Below are positions 9,968-18,474 of a stretch of 64,000 nt of DNA, piece by piece; the stretch's first letter is position 1, and each line of letters begins with the position of its first letter. A program made the position numbers and the translations under genes. This DNA comes from Bradyrhizobium sp. CB82 (GTDB lineage: Bacteria > Pseudomonadota > Alphaproteobacteria > Rhizobiales > Xanthobacteraceae). Location of the stretch: the NCBI RefSeq assembly GCF_029714405.1, contig NZ_CP121650.1, positions 1,617,001 to 1,681,000 of the forward strand, in the 5' to 3' direction. Below the pieces are notes generated by a model. That model ran no database searches. It was given only the letters and a program-made list of their open reading frames with translations, and was not told the origin of the DNA.

Positions 9968-11773
9968 ATGAGCACCGGCGTCATCGAGCAGGCGAAATCT
10001 TCGCACGCGCCCTCGGCCTCAAAAATCTGGCTGAAGGCGATCGAGCTCACCGCGCGCATCGAGACGCTGCCGGGCCGGCTGTTCGCCGATGTCGTCGAGG
10101 ATTGGGCGAGACGCCAGCCCGACCGCGCGGCGCTCGTCACCGACGACGAAACGATCAGTTACGATCAGCTCGCAAGGCGGATCAACCGCTACGCGCGCTG
10201 GGCGCGCTCGGTTGGCGTGGCGAAAGGCGACACCGTCGGTATGATCATGCCGAATGGTGTCGACTATGTCGCCGCCTGGCTCGGCATCAGCCGTGTCGGT
10301 GGCGTCGTCGCCCTGATCAACACCAGGCTGGTCGGGCAATCGCTCGCGCATTGCATCGATGTCGCAAGGCCAGCCCACATCATCGTCGCGCATGATCTGG
10401 CCGAGGTGCTTGCGGACGCCACGCCGCACCTGAATTCGGCTGCAAAGATCTGGACCCATGGCGATGCGCGCAGCGATCGCTCGATCGACGTGGCGCTGGC
10501 CGCGCTCGACGACGTCCCGCTCTCGCAGGACGAACATGGCGACGTCACCATCAATGATCGCGCGTTGCTGATCTACACCTCCGGCACCACGGGCCTGCCG
10601 AAGGCCGCCAGCATCAGTCATCGCCGCATCCTCAACTGGGGTTTCTGGTTCGCAGGGTTGACCGGTGCGACGCCGCAGGACCGGCTCTATGACTGCCTGC
10701 CGCTGTTTCATTCGGTCGGCGGCATCGTCGCGCCCTGTAGCATGCTCGCCGCCGGCGGCTCGGTGGTGATCGCAGAGAAATTCTCGGCAACGAATTTCTG
10801 GCCTGATATCGTCCACCATGATTGCACCCTGTTCCAGTATATCGGCGAGCTCTGCCGCTACCTCCTGAAGGCGCCGCCGTCGGAATATGAGAACCGTCAC
10901 CGCCTGCGGCTCGTCTGCGGCAATGGCCTGCGCGGCGACATCTGGGAAGACTTCCAGGCGCGCTTTGCGCTCCCCCGTATCCTCGAATTCTACGCAGCGA
11001 CCGAAGGTAATTTCTCGCTGTTCAATGTCGAGGGCAAACCAGGCGCGATCGGCCGCATCCCGCCGCTGCTGGCGCATCGTTTCCCGGCGGCAATCGTCAA
11101 GCTCGATACCGATGCCGGCGTGCCCTTGCGCAATGCCGACGGCCTCTGCGTTGCCTGCGCGCGCGGCGAGGCGGGCGAAGCTATTGGCCGCATCGGCACC
11201 GCCAATGAGGGCGGGGGCCGTTTCGAGGGTTATACCGACGCCGGCGAGACCGAGAAGAAGATCCTGCGCGACGTCTTCGCTCGCGGCGATGCCTGGTTCC
11301 GCACCGGCGACCTGATGCAGCTCGACGACAAGGGCTTCTTCCATTTCGTCGACCGCATCGGCGACACCTTTCGCTGGAAGGGCGAAAACGTCGCGACCTC
11401 CGAGGTCAACGACGCCGTGCGTGATTGCGCCGGCGTGGTCGACGCAACGACTTACGGCGTCAGCATTCCCGGCACCGACGGCCGCGCCGGCATGAGCGCG
11501 ATCGTGGTCAACGAGGGTTTTGATCTCACCGCGCTGGCCGACCATCTCGCCGCGCGCCTGCCGATTTATGCCCGTCCGGTCTTCATCCGCATTTCGGCCG
11601 AGCTCGATGCGACCGAGACCTTCAAGCAGAAAAAGAACCTGCTCGCGCGCGAGGGGTTTGATCCGGGAATGATCTCGGATCCGCTATACATGGCTGATCC
11701 GAGGTCGGGAGCCTATGGCGCGCTCGATCAGGAGGTGTATGCGCGGATTCTCGACGGTTCGATGAGGCTCTAG
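9968..11773 (+). CDS. Long-chain acyl-CoA synthetase, FATP/FadD6 type
   Basis: A 601-residue adenylate-forming enzyme that activates long-chain fatty acids to acyl-AMP and acyl-CoA. The P-loop motif IYTSGTTGLPK lies near residues 200-211 and FYAATEGNFS near 340. The hinge region RTGDLMQLDDKGFFHFVDR is followed by GDTFRWKGENVATSEV. The C-terminal FKQKKNLLAREGFDP, with a catalytic-type lysine near residue 553, is the signature of the FATP branch. An N-terminal helix-rich segment may associate with membrane. The gene begins a same-strand run with ACP, ligase and SDR genes, 139 bases before the ACP. Confidence 0.9.
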   Translation: MSTGVIEQAKSSHAPSASKIWLKAIELTARIETLPGRLFADVVEDWARRQPDRAALVTDDETISYDQLARRINRYARWARSVGVAKGDTVGMIMPNGVDYVAAWLGISRVGGVVALINTRLVGQSLAHCIDVARPAHIIVAHDLAEVLADATPHLNSAAKIWTHGDARSDRSIDVALAALDDVPLSQDEHGDVTINDRALLIYTSGTTGLPKAASISHRRILNWGFWFAGLTGATPQDRLYDCLPLFHSVGGIVAPCSMLAAGGSVVIAEKFSATNFWPDIVHHDCTLFQYIGELCRYLLKAPPSEYENRHRLRLVCGNGLRGDIWEDFQARFALPRILEFYAATEGNFSLFNVEGKPGAIGRIPPLLAHRFPAAIVKLDTDAGVPLRNADGLCVACARGEAGEAIGRIGTANEGGGRFEGYTDAGETEKKILRDVFARGDAWFRTGDLMQLDDKGFFHFVDRIGDTFRWKGENVATSEVNDAVRDCAGVVDATTYGVSIPGTDGRAGMSAIVVNEGFDLTALADHLAARLPIYARPVFIRISAELDATETFKQKKNLLAREGFDPGMISDPLYMADPRSGAYGALDQEVYARILDGSMRL

Positions 11774-11912
11774 CAAAAAACACAGATAGGTCCAATTTTA
11801 TCTGAATTGTCCAAGAAGGCATTTACTTCTGTCCGGTAAACCACGGAGCTATGGGAGGCGGGCACTCCGCCGAAGACGATCAAACGATAACAACCATGAA
11901 GCGAGCGCAGCC

Positions 11913-12158
11913 ATGTCGGTAAGGTTAAGGGTTACGGAAGCGATCAAGCAGATTGCCAGAGAGCAGCACGTCACGCTGCCGGAACTGACGGACGATCTGT
12001 CGCTGCATGAGACGGGTTTCGACTCGCTTGCCTTCGCGATCCTGGTCGCGCGCCTCGAGGACGAGATCGGCGTCGATCCCTTCACGATTTCCGAGGACGC
12101 TGCCTTCCCCGCGACCGTCGGGGATTTCGTGCGGGCCTACGAAAATGTCCCCGCGTGA
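11913..12158 (+). CDS. Stand-alone acyl carrier protein
   Basis: This 81-residue acidic protein has the phosphopantetheine site HETGFDSLAFAIL, with Ser38 as the attachment residue. A second helix (ARLEDEIGVDPF) and third-helix region complete a four-helix ACP. It differs from the housekeeping AcpP in sequence (LAF rather than LDTVE after DSL), so it is a dedicated carrier. The next gene starts 14 bases before its stop, so the two are translationally coupled. The likely role is to carry the acyl group activated by the following ligase. Confidence 0.9.
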   Translation: MSVRLRVTEAIKQIAREQHVTLPELTDDLSLHETGFDSLAFAILVARLEDEIGVDPFTISEDAAFPATVGDFVRAYENVPA

Positions 12159-13530
12159 GATCTTTGCACTCCGCAACTATCTAGGCGCCGAGCTGAAAGA
12201 CCGCACGCTTTCGGATGCGCACAATCTGGTGTCGCTGACCGATATCCTGTCGCAGACGGTCCTAGGCGGCCGCCTCGGCGAGTTGTCCGGCCGGTCGGCG
12301 CTGCTGAAGCTGTCGGACCAGCTCAAATCGGGCCTTGCCATGATCGAGCTCGACGGCATCGCCCGTCGCATGCTGCTGTGCCCGCCGGATCTCAATCCCG
12401 CGCATCTCAACGAGCTGATTGCGGATGCGGAGATCGATGCAGTCGTTACCGACGAGCCGGAGTTCTGGAAAGACAGCGGGATCCCGCTCGTCGTGATCGC
12501 GCAATTGCCGCTCACGCAGGCCGCGCCTGCGAAGACCGAGCGGGACACGGAGTGGCTGATGCTGACTTCGGGCACCTCCGGCGTGCCGAAGATCGCCGCC
12601 CACACGCTGGAAGCGCTGACCGGCGCGATCCGTGCCGAGGCGCCTGCGCACGGTCCCGCACCGGTCTGGGCGACCTTTTACGACATCCGCCGCTATGGCG
12701 GCCTCCAGATCTTCCTGCGCGCGATCCTTTCCGGCGGCTCGATGGTGCTGTCGGACGCGCATGAAGTCCTCGCAGACCATGTCGCGCGGCTGAACGCGCG
12801 CGGCGTCTCGCACATTTCCGGCACGCCCTCGCATTGGCGCAAGCTCTTGATGAGCGGCTCGGCCGCACAATTTGCGCCGCGCTATGTCCGCCTCTCCGGC
12901 GAGATCGCCGATCAGGCCGTGCTCGACGGCCTGAAGGCGGCATTCCCCAATTCTTCCATCGGCCATGCCTATGCCTCGACGGAAGCCGGCGTCGGCTTTG
13001 CCGTCAATGACGGGCTCGAAGGTTTCCCCGCCGGCTATATCGGCGTGAACACGGGCGGCGTCGAGATGAAGATCGTCGACGGCTCGTTGCGGATACGTTC
13101 CAAGCGCACCGCGCACGCCTATATCGGCCGCAACGCTTCGAGGCTCGCCGAGGACGACGGCTTCGTCGACACCGGCGACATGATAGAGCTGCGCGGTGAC
13201 CGCTATCATTTCGTCGGCCGCCGTGGCGGCATCATCAATATCGGGGGCTTGAAGGTTCATCCCGAGGAGATCGAGGCAGTCATCAACCATCATCCGGACG
13301 TGCGGATGTCCTGTGCGAAATCGCGGAAGAGCCCGATCACCGGCGGGATCGTCGTGGCCGACGTGGTTCTTGCCGACGGCACCGATCCGGCGCGGGCGAA
13401 GGAAATCCGCGAGCAGATTTTGGACCAGTGCCGGGCGCAGCTTGCCTCGCACAAGGTGCCGGCGGTGATCCGCTTCGTCGAGACGCTCGACGTCACTCCT
13501 GCCGGAAAGCTGGCCCGCACCGATGCATAA
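12145..13530 (+). CDS. Class I adenylate-forming ligase (acyl-ACP or acyl-CoA ligase-like)
   Basis: The 461-residue protein has the ANL-superfamily motifs in order: LTSGTSGVPK (about residues 140-149), YASTEAGVGF, DTGDMIELRGD, FVGRRGGIINIGGLKVHPEE and a C-terminal TPAGKLART lysine loop. It is shorter at the N-terminus than typical acyl-CoA synthetases, and the P-loop carries GTSG rather than GTTG. The ATG at 12145 lies inside the ACP gene; a longer frame from 12007 would overlap the ACP almost completely and is unlikely. Position between an ACP and a reductase suggests it loads the ACP. The acid substrate is unknown. Confidence 0.85.
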   Translation: MSPREIFALRNYLGAELKDRTLSDAHNLVSLTDILSQTVLGGRLGELSGRSALLKLSDQLKSGLAMIELDGIARRMLLCPPDLNPAHLNELIADAEIDAVVTDEPEFWKDSGIPLVVIAQLPLTQAAPAKTERDTEWLMLTSGTSGVPKIAAHTLEALTGAIRAEAPAHGPAPVWATFYDIRRYGGLQIFLRAILSGGSMVLSDAHEVLADHVARLNARGVSHISGTPSHWRKLLMSGSAAQFAPRYVRLSGEIADQAVLDGLKAAFPNSSIGHAYASTEAGVGFAVNDGLEGFPAGYIGVNTGGVEMKIVDGSLRIRSKRTAHAYIGRNASRLAEDDGFVDTGDMIELRGDRYHFVGRRGGIINIGGLKVHPEEIEAVINHHPDVRMSCAKSRKSPITGGIVVADVVLADGTDPARAKEIREQILDQCRAQLASHKVPAVIRFVETLDVTPAGKLARTDA

Positions 13531-14245
13531 CGTCCTCGTCACCGGCGGCAGCCGCGGTATTGGCCTTGCGATCGCGACGCGGCTCGCGGTCGCCGGTTAC
13601 AACGTGATCGCGGTGGCGCGGCGCGAGACCGAGGAGCTCGCTGATGCGGTACGTGCGTCGGAGAAGCGTCTGCATTTCCGCGCCTGCGACCTTGCGGTGA
13701 TCGACGTGATCCCGGCCTTCGCAAAGCTGGTGCGCGACGAGTTCGGCGCGATCTATGGCCTCGTCAACAATGCCGGCCTCGGCACCGAGGGCCTGCTTGC
13801 GACGATGCACAATTCCGAGATCGAGGCGCTGGTGCGGCTCAACGTGTTGTCGCCGATCATCCTCACCAAGTATGTCGCGCGGCACATGATGGCCGACGGC
13901 GCGGGCCGCATCATCAACATCTCCTCGATCATCGCCTCCACCGGCTATAACGGACTGTCGGTCTATGGCGCGACCAAAGCGGCCGCGACCGGTTTCACGC
14001 GCTCGCTGGCGCGCGAGGTTGGCAAGCTCGGCATCACCGTGAATGCGATTGCGCCCGGCTTCATCGACACCGAGTTGACGCACAAGCTTTCCGGCGAAGG
14101 CCGCAAGCGCATCGCCGGACGCAGCGCGCTGCGCCGTTTGCCTGAGACCGACGACGTCGCCCGGATGGTGGAGTATCTGCTCGGCGAAGGCGGACGCAAC
14201 GTCACGGGAACGGTATTCACGATCGATGCGGGGAATACTGCTTAG
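13523..14245 (+). CDS. SDR-family oxidoreductase (FabG-like)
   Basis: A 240-residue classical short-chain dehydrogenase. The NAD(P)-binding TGGSRGIG lies at residues 7-14, NNAG at 82-85, the catalytic serine at Ser135, and the YxxxK pair is Tyr148/Lys152. It ends with TGTVFTIDAGNTA, typical for FabG-type 3-oxoacyl reductases. Arg33-Arg34 after the second strand favour NADPH. It overlaps the ligase by 8 bases, so ACP, ligase and SDR form one coupled unit that would reduce a carrier-bound or CoA-bound 3-oxoacyl or aldehyde intermediate. Confidence 0.9.
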   Translation: MHNVLVTGGSRGIGLAIATRLAVAGYNVIAVARRETEELADAVRASEKRLHFRACDLAVIDVIPAFAKLVRDEFGAIYGLVNNAGLGTEGLLATMHNSEIEALVRLNVLSPIILTKYVARHMMADGAGRIINISSIIASTGYNGLSVYGATKAAATGFTRSLAREVGKLGITVNAIAPGFIDTELTHKLSGEGRKRIAGRSALRRLPETDDVARMVEYLLGEGGRNVTGTVFTIDAGNTA

Positions 14246-14320
14246 AGCATGATCCGGAAAAGTGTGAAGCGGTTTTCCCTCGCGACAAACGCGGAACGCG
14301 TTTGCGCGGAGATCATGCTC
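14244..14320. repeat. Interspersed repeat with AGAGCATGATCCGGAAAAGT arm
   Basis: AGAGCATGATCCGGAAAAGT at the left and GATCATGCTC at the right form an inverted pair around a GCGTTTGCGCG-containing centre. This is a very common rhizobial intergenic palindrome. It begins directly at the SDR stop codon and may act as the 3' end of the acyl-cassette transcript. Confidence 0.7.
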
Positions 14321-14480
14321 AAACAAAAACCTAAGGCGCTCATGGCGCTTCAGGGAACCGCAGCAGCGCCACAATTGAGTTGATCGGGCTCAATTTCATT
14401 TCAGCGCGTTTGGCTCTAAGATGCCCCGCGATCGGTTGGGTTACGTCAATCGATCTGCCCTAATCGACAGGGAGCAGTGC

Positions 14481-14675
14481 ATGACCGCTTCGAACCTTCC
14501 CCGGGTGTCAGCGCAGCCATCTCAAGCGAGAGAGAGCATCAACAGCTGCAAGCCGATGTCGCATCAGAATTCCGGCGATCACGGCTACGAAATGTATCCG
14601 CAGCAACTCGTCCGGCTCGTCGGCTGCCATGATGTGCAGGCGCCTTCGGCGGCGGAGAAGGAGAAGCTGCACTAA
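14481..14675 (+). CDS. Small hypothetical protein, 64 residues
   Basis: ATG at 14481 follows GGGAG at 14470-14474 with good spacing. The product is hydrophilic, without signal peptide or membrane segment: Ser/Gln-rich at first (ASNLPRVSAQPSQARESINS), then NSGDHGYEMYPQQLVRLVGC and a charged EKEKLH end. Two or three cysteines and several histidines are scattered through it. I recognise no family. An upstream in-frame ATG at 14421 would add 20 residues but has a poorer ribosome site. Confidence 0.4.
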   Translation: MTASNLPRVSAQPSQARESINSCKPMSHQNSGDHGYEMYPQQLVRLVGCHDVQAPSAAEKEKLH

Positions 14676-14900
14676 GCGCGCTTGCGCACACGCTCGTATC
14701 GATCGATCAGATCGCTGGACATCCAATCCGTTCCGCCGTGCCGGCCACGCGCGGAAGGCGTCTTGGCGATGCGCGGACTCTTGTTGTCTCGGCCTGTTTC
14801 AGCCAATTATTGCGGGACCTTCCGAGGTGAGCCGGCCAGCGAACCTTTTTCATTCCGTTCCCGTACCTTTGATTGCGCGAAACACATCCGGCCTCAGGCG

Positions 14901-16046
14901 ATGACACCAGGCGTCTCCTTCTACGGCAGCATCCCCGTCTTCCGCGGCTTCACCAGCCTGATGGACCCATCCCTCTATTCGCCGCTGCCGGACGACTGGA
15001 GCATCGGTGTGGCCGATATCGTCGATTCCACCAAGGCGATTGCGGCGCAGCGCTACAAGGCGGTCAACATGGCTGGCGCCGCGGTGATCGCAGCCGTCAC
15101 CAACGCGCTGGAGGGACGGGAATTCCCCTTCGTGTTCGGCGGCGATGGCGCTAGCTTTGCGGTCGCGCCCAGCGATCTCGATCGCGCCCGCGAGGCGCTA
15201 GCCGCGACGGCGACCTGGGTCAGGCAGGATCTCGATCTGACGATGCGCGTCGCGCTGGTGCCGGTCAGCGCGATCCGCGCGCAAGGGCTGGACGTGCGCG
15301 TCGCGCGTTTCGGGCCGTCGGCCAACCTGTCTTATGCGATGTTCTCCGGCGGCGGGCTCGGCTGGGCCGAAGCTGCGATGAAGCGCGGTGAGTTCGCCGT
15401 CGCCGATGCGCCCGACGGCGCGCAGCCGGATCTGTCCGGCCTGTCCTGCCGGTTCGAGGAGATTCCGGCCTCGCGCGGACTCATCCTGTCCGTCCTGGTG
15501 GTGCCGGCGCGCGGCGCCGATCCGCAAGCGTTTCGCAAGGTGATCGAGGACGTGATCCACCTCGTCGAGCGCAGTCCGGATGCGGGCCGTCCCGTGCCGC
15601 CGCAGGGGCCGCCGCTGAAATGGCCGCCTCAGGGGCTCGGCTACGAGGCGCGCGCCAGACGCGGCGGCTCGCTGCTCAAGCGCCGCGTCGGCGTCTTGGC
15701 CTATACGCTGTTCGCCTACATGATCGTGCGCTTCGACATCAAGGTCGGCGGTTTCGTGCCGAAGACCTACACGCAGCAGGTCGTCGAGAACTCGGACTTC
15801 CGCAAATATGACGACGGCCTGCGCATGATCCTCGACTGCACGCCTGAGCTCGAGCGCGATCTGAGCGATCGTTTGGCAGCGGCGGCGAAGAGCGGCATCG
15901 TGCGCTACGGCCTACACCGACAGGATGCGGCGATGATGACCTGCTTCACGCCCTCGGCGCTGCGCAGCGACCACGTCCACTTCATCGACGGTGCCCGCGG
16001 AGGCTATGCGTCGGCTGCAACGGCGCTGAAGGCGACCGCGGCCTGA
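14901..16046 (+). CDS. DUF3095 protein (class III cyclase-like fold)
   Basis: The 381-residue product starts with FYGSIPVFRGFTSLMDPSLY, the typical DUF3095 opening. The N-terminal half resembles nucleotide cyclases: WSIGVADIVDSTKAI matches the first metal-binding strand, and PFVFGGDGASFAV matches the second Asp hairpin. The C-terminal half (from about residue 215) is family-specific, with a hydrophobic segment VGVLAYTLFAYMIVRFDIKV and DDGLRMILDCTPE. Cyclic-nucleotide synthesis has not been shown for the family as far as I know. I chose the ATG at 14901, since residues coded before it look like noncoding translation. It is monocistronic. Confidence 0.8.
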   Translation: MTPGVSFYGSIPVFRGFTSLMDPSLYSPLPDDWSIGVADIVDSTKAIAAQRYKAVNMAGAAVIAAVTNALEGREFPFVFGGDGASFAVAPSDLDRAREALAATATWVRQDLDLTMRVALVPVSAIRAQGLDVRVARFGPSANLSYAMFSGGGLGWAEAAMKRGEFAVADAPDGAQPDLSGLSCRFEEIPASRGLILSVLVVPARGADPQAFRKVIEDVIHLVERSPDAGRPVPPQGPPLKWPPQGLGYEARARRGGSLLKRRVGVLAYTLFAYMIVRFDIKVGGFVPKTYTQQVVENSDFRKYDDGLRMILDCTPELERDLSDRLAAAAKSGIVRYGLHRQDAAMMTCFTPSALRSDHVHFIDGARGGYASAATALKATAA

Positions 16047-16055
16047 TGCCATGTT

Positions 16056-16222
16056 CGTGCCCCGGACGCGGCGCAGCACTCCTGGCGATGCGAAGCATCG
16101 TCCAGGGTGATGCGCTGCAGGCGGGGCCCGCGAGCGCAGACGCCGCGTAGATCCCGGCTCTGCGCAGCGACACCGTCGAGACGCGCGAACGCGCTTTCGG
16201 TGTCGCGGCGTCCGGGGCATGA
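16056..16222. repeat. Interspersed palindromic repeat, family C copy 1
   Basis: CGTGCCCCGGACGCGGCGCA at the left and CGGCGTCCGGGGCATG at the right are inverted arms, and the interior holds further short inverted segments such as GATGCGAAGCATC. A related copy lies at 33626-33756. It sits between the convergent DUF3095 and DUF2147 genes. Confidence 0.75.
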
Positions 16223-16229
16223 GGGGAAT

Positions 16230-16670
16230 TCAGCGGCTGACTCGCGTCCATGTCTCGGCGCCGCAGAGCGCGCCGACGCAGCCTTCGACGCGGAGCGTAT
16301 CAGTGCCGGTGACCGAGATGTTGCTCGCATACATGCTGCCGTCATCGGCGTTGTAGATCTGCCCCGACCATTTATTTGGACCGGTGACCTGCATGCCGTT
16401 GAAGAGCGGCAAGCCGATCAAAGGACGCCTGGCGAGCGCGGGATTTGGATTCTTGCTGTCGCTGGCGGGCTGGCCGGTCGCGGTGTCGTAGGGCTCCTTC
16501 AGCCAGACGATGACGCCGCAGATGCCGCCGCCGCATTTGCTGACCTTGACGCGCGCATCGCCCGCCTGGGTCAGCCAGGTCCCGCTCGCATCCGGAGTCT
16601 GCGCGCGTGCTGTTGGCACGCCGAACAGCGCAGCGAGACAGGTGATGAGAACGGCTAAACTGCGGATCAT
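16230..16670 (-). CDS. DUF2147 secreted protein
   Basis: A 146-residue exported protein. Residues 1-23 form a Sec signal peptide (AVLITCLAALFGVPTARA). The mature part begins SGTWLTQAGDARVKVSKCGG and continues with CGVIVWLKEPYD, the hallmark of the DUF2147 lipocalin-like domain. A second Cys pair near the C-terminus (VEGCVGALCGAETWTRV) suggests disulfides in the periplasm. The function of the family is unknown. It is transcribed alone and converges with the DUF3095 gene across a repeat. Confidence 0.85.
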   Translation of the reverse strand: MIRSLAVLITCLAALFGVPTARAQTPDASGTWLTQAGDARVKVSKCGGGICGVIVWLKEPYDTATGQPASDSKNPNPALARRPLIGLPLFNGMQVTGPNKWSGQIYNADDGSMYASNISVTGTDTLRVEGCVGALCGAETWTRVSR

Positions 16671-16796
16671 GGAGAGAGCCCCTGGAAAAATGGAGGCGTC
16701 TCAATAGCAGCAAATCGCCGTCATGCAACGCGCGGCTGCAATCACATTCCTGCGTTCATTTGCCCCAGCGGGTAAGAAGCATGGAGGCTGCTGGGC

Positions 16797-17324
16797 TCAC
16801 CACGGCAGGCCGCATAGGTCGAGGGTGCCCAGTCGCGGTGCCCGGCCGAGGTCGAACACGAAAGGCGCCATGTGATCGAACAGGATCCGGCCCTCTGGCT
16901 GTTCAGCATAGACCTCGCCGGTGAAGGGGTGCCAGTTGCGCGTCTGATAAAATGCGAAATTGTGCGGCTCGCAAAACAATAGCGCGAAACGCGCCGCCTC
17001 GTTGGCGCGTATGGTTTGAGTGGCGGCCTCAAGCGCCAGCGTCGCATAACCGCGTCCTCGGCAGTCCTCGCGTGTACAGACGCCGCCGATGCCGCCGACA
17101 TGCATCTTGTGGCCATTCCAGGTGAGGGTCCGGAAGTAAATGCCCACATGGCAGGCAAGGCCGCCCGATGGTTCCGCGATCAGCACGCGCAAATCGGGAT
17201 TCGCCCATTTGATATGGCGCCAGGACAGCTTCTCAACCACATCGCGCGGATAGACTGCCTTGAACAGAGGCTCCGCGGTCGGCCAGGAGGCGTCGCCGTT
17301 CAGGATGTCGACTTCGATGCTCAT
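16797..17324 (-). CDS. GNAT-family N-acetyltransferase
   Basis: A 175-residue acetyltransferase-like protein. The acetyl-CoA loop appears as CTREDCRGRGYATLALEA (Q/RxxGxG/A pattern), preceded by the strand MHVGGIGGVCT and followed by FALLFCEPHNFAFYQTRNW, the usual Y-x-x-x-x-W end of the fold. The substrate is not evident; related proteins include aminoglycoside- and peptide-modifying enzymes. It diverges from sodB, with about 105 bases between the start codons for both promoters. Confidence 0.8.
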   Translation of the reverse strand: MSIEVDILNGDASWPTAEPLFKAVYPRDVVEKLSWRHIKWANPDLRVLIAEPSGGLACHVGIYFRTLTWNGHKMHVGGIGGVCTREDCRGRGYATLALEAATQTIRANEAARFALLFCEPHNFAFYQTRNWHPFTGEVYAEQPEGRILFDHMAPFVFDLGRAPRLGTLDLCGLPW

Positions 17325-17429
17325 TTCGGTCCACCGTTCTGCGCAAATTGCGGTATTTAATAGTCATGGAACCTTCTATAAGGGGTGACCGTTAGAACAC
17401 GTTCCCCACCCAGTTGCGGACAAGAACCC

Positions 17430-18026
17430 ATGACCTTTACGCTCCCCCCACTCCCTTACGCCTATGACGCCCTCGGCCAGTATATGTCGAAGGAAACGCT
17501 TGAATATCACCACGACAAGCATCATCAGGCCTATGTCACCAACGGCAACAACGCGCTCAAGGGGACCGAATGGGAAGGCAAATCCCTTGAGGAGATTGTG
17601 AAGGGCTCCTTCGGGAAGAACCCGGCGGTTTTCAACAATGCCGGCCAGCACTACAACCACATCCACTTCTGGAGCTGGATGAAGCCCAATGGCGGCGGCA
17701 CCAAGCTGCCGGCCAAGCTCGAGAAGAAGATCAACGAGGACCTCGGCGGCTTCGACAAGTTCAAGGCGGACTTCCAGGCGGCCGGCGTTGGCCAGTTCGG
17801 CTCCGGCTGGTGTTGGCTCCAGGTCAAGAACGGCAAGCTCGAGATCTCCAAAACGCCGAACGGCGAGAATCCGCTGGTGCACGGCGCCACCCCGATCCTC
17901 GGCTGCGACGTCTGGGAGCACTCCTACTACATCGATTATCGCAACCGCCGCCCGGACTATCTGAAGGCGTTCGTCGAAAACCTCGTAAACTGGGAATACG
18001 TGGAGTCGCTGTTCGACAAGGCGTAA
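17430..18026 (+). CDS. sodB: Fe/Mn superoxide dismutase
   Basis: The 198-residue enzyme converts superoxide to oxygen and hydrogen peroxide. The first metal-ligand helix is LEYHHDKHHQAYV (His27), the second NNAGQHYNHIHFW, and the C-terminal ligands are in DVWEHSYYIDYRNRRPDYL. A Gln in the GQH position is iron-type placement while the preceding Gly is manganese-like, so metal preference cannot be settled by eye. There is no signal peptide, so it is cytoplasmic. I chose the ATG at 17430 (MTFTLPPLPYAY). It ends before a strong terminator. Confidence 0.96.
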   Translation: MTFTLPPLPYAYDALGQYMSKETLEYHHDKHHQAYVTNGNNALKGTEWEGKSLEEIVKGSFGKNPAVFNNAGQHYNHIHFWSWMKPNGGGTKLPAKLEKKINEDLGGFDKFKADFQAAGVGQFGSGWCWLQVKNGKLEISKTPNGENPLVHGATPILGCDVWEHSYYIDYRNRRPDYLKAFVENLVNWEYVESLFDKA

Positions 18027-18051
18027 GCCGCCACGTTACCTGACAAACGCG

Positions 18052-18080
18052 AAGGCGGTCGCATCGCGGCCGCCTTTTTT
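18052..18080 (+). terminator. Rho-independent terminator of sodB
   Basis: AAGGCGGTCGC, a three-base loop and GCGGCCGCCTT form an 11-base-pair stem with one G-T wobble, ending in a six-T run at about 18075-18080, 26 bases past the sodB stop. Confidence 0.85.
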
Positions 18081-18109
18081 GCTGCGCGGAATTCTCTCTC
18101 CTCACGCCC

Positions 18110-18432
18110 AGAGGTGACGGAACGGACGGCGTCCTCGACATTCTCACCCACGATCTCTCGCTGTTCGGCGGCATGTGCCGCGGGTGCTCGCCGGATGCCT
18201 GCTCGGGGCCTTCATCTCGGAGATTCTGCCGCACAGAAAGTGTCGCGCTCGCTCGGGCCGAGCTCCGGCCTGATGGGCCTTCCGATCGGCACTGCCTTTG
18301 GTGCGATCCTGCCGGGCGGGCCTTTCACTGCCTATCCTGTGGCAAGCGCGCTGCTACTCGTTCCGCTGAGCTGTCTCGGTGCCGTTCCCGTTCGTCGCGG
18401 CAGCCATCGCCATGGTGATCGGCAAGCCCTGA
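18110..18432 (+). pseudogene. Decayed permease fragment (UPF0718/DUF318-like)
   Basis: Pieces of a membrane permease can be read in three frames: VLDILTHDLSLFGGM, then RVLAGCLLGAFISEILP, then SGLMGLPIGTAFGAILPGGP followed by FTAYPVASALLL, and finally FVAAAIAMVIGKP with a TGA at 18430-18432. The GLP-G-LPGGP-YP pattern resembles UPF0718 (YraQ-type) permeases, which are about 300 residues long. Several frameshifts and internal deletions are needed, so it is a relic. It lies directly upstream of the Zur operator and ends just before it. Confidence 0.55.
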
Positions 18433-18450
18433 TCCGGCGTGGACAGGGGT

Positions 18451-18469
18451 AATGTTATAATATAACGTT
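18451..18469. promoter_or_regulatory. Zur operator
   Basis: AATGTTATAATATAACGTT is a 19-base near-perfect palindrome with one mismatched pair. It matches the alphaproteobacterial Zur box built on ATGTTATANTATAACAT. A TATAAT at 18456-18461 lies inside it and can serve as the -10 element, so bound Zur would block RNA polymerase. It controls the zinc locus that begins 5 bases downstream. Confidence 0.85.
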
Positions 18470-18474
18470 CCCAA

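Noticed and set aside
12007..12144. Longer start of the adenylate-forming ligase
   Set aside because: It would overlap nearly half of the ACP gene in another frame. Residues there are Arg/Ser-rich shadows of the ACP codons.
17340..17400. Irr-type iron control element upstream of sodB
   Set aside because: TGGAACCTTCTA resembles half of the motif, but the spacing of the two halves is one base short.
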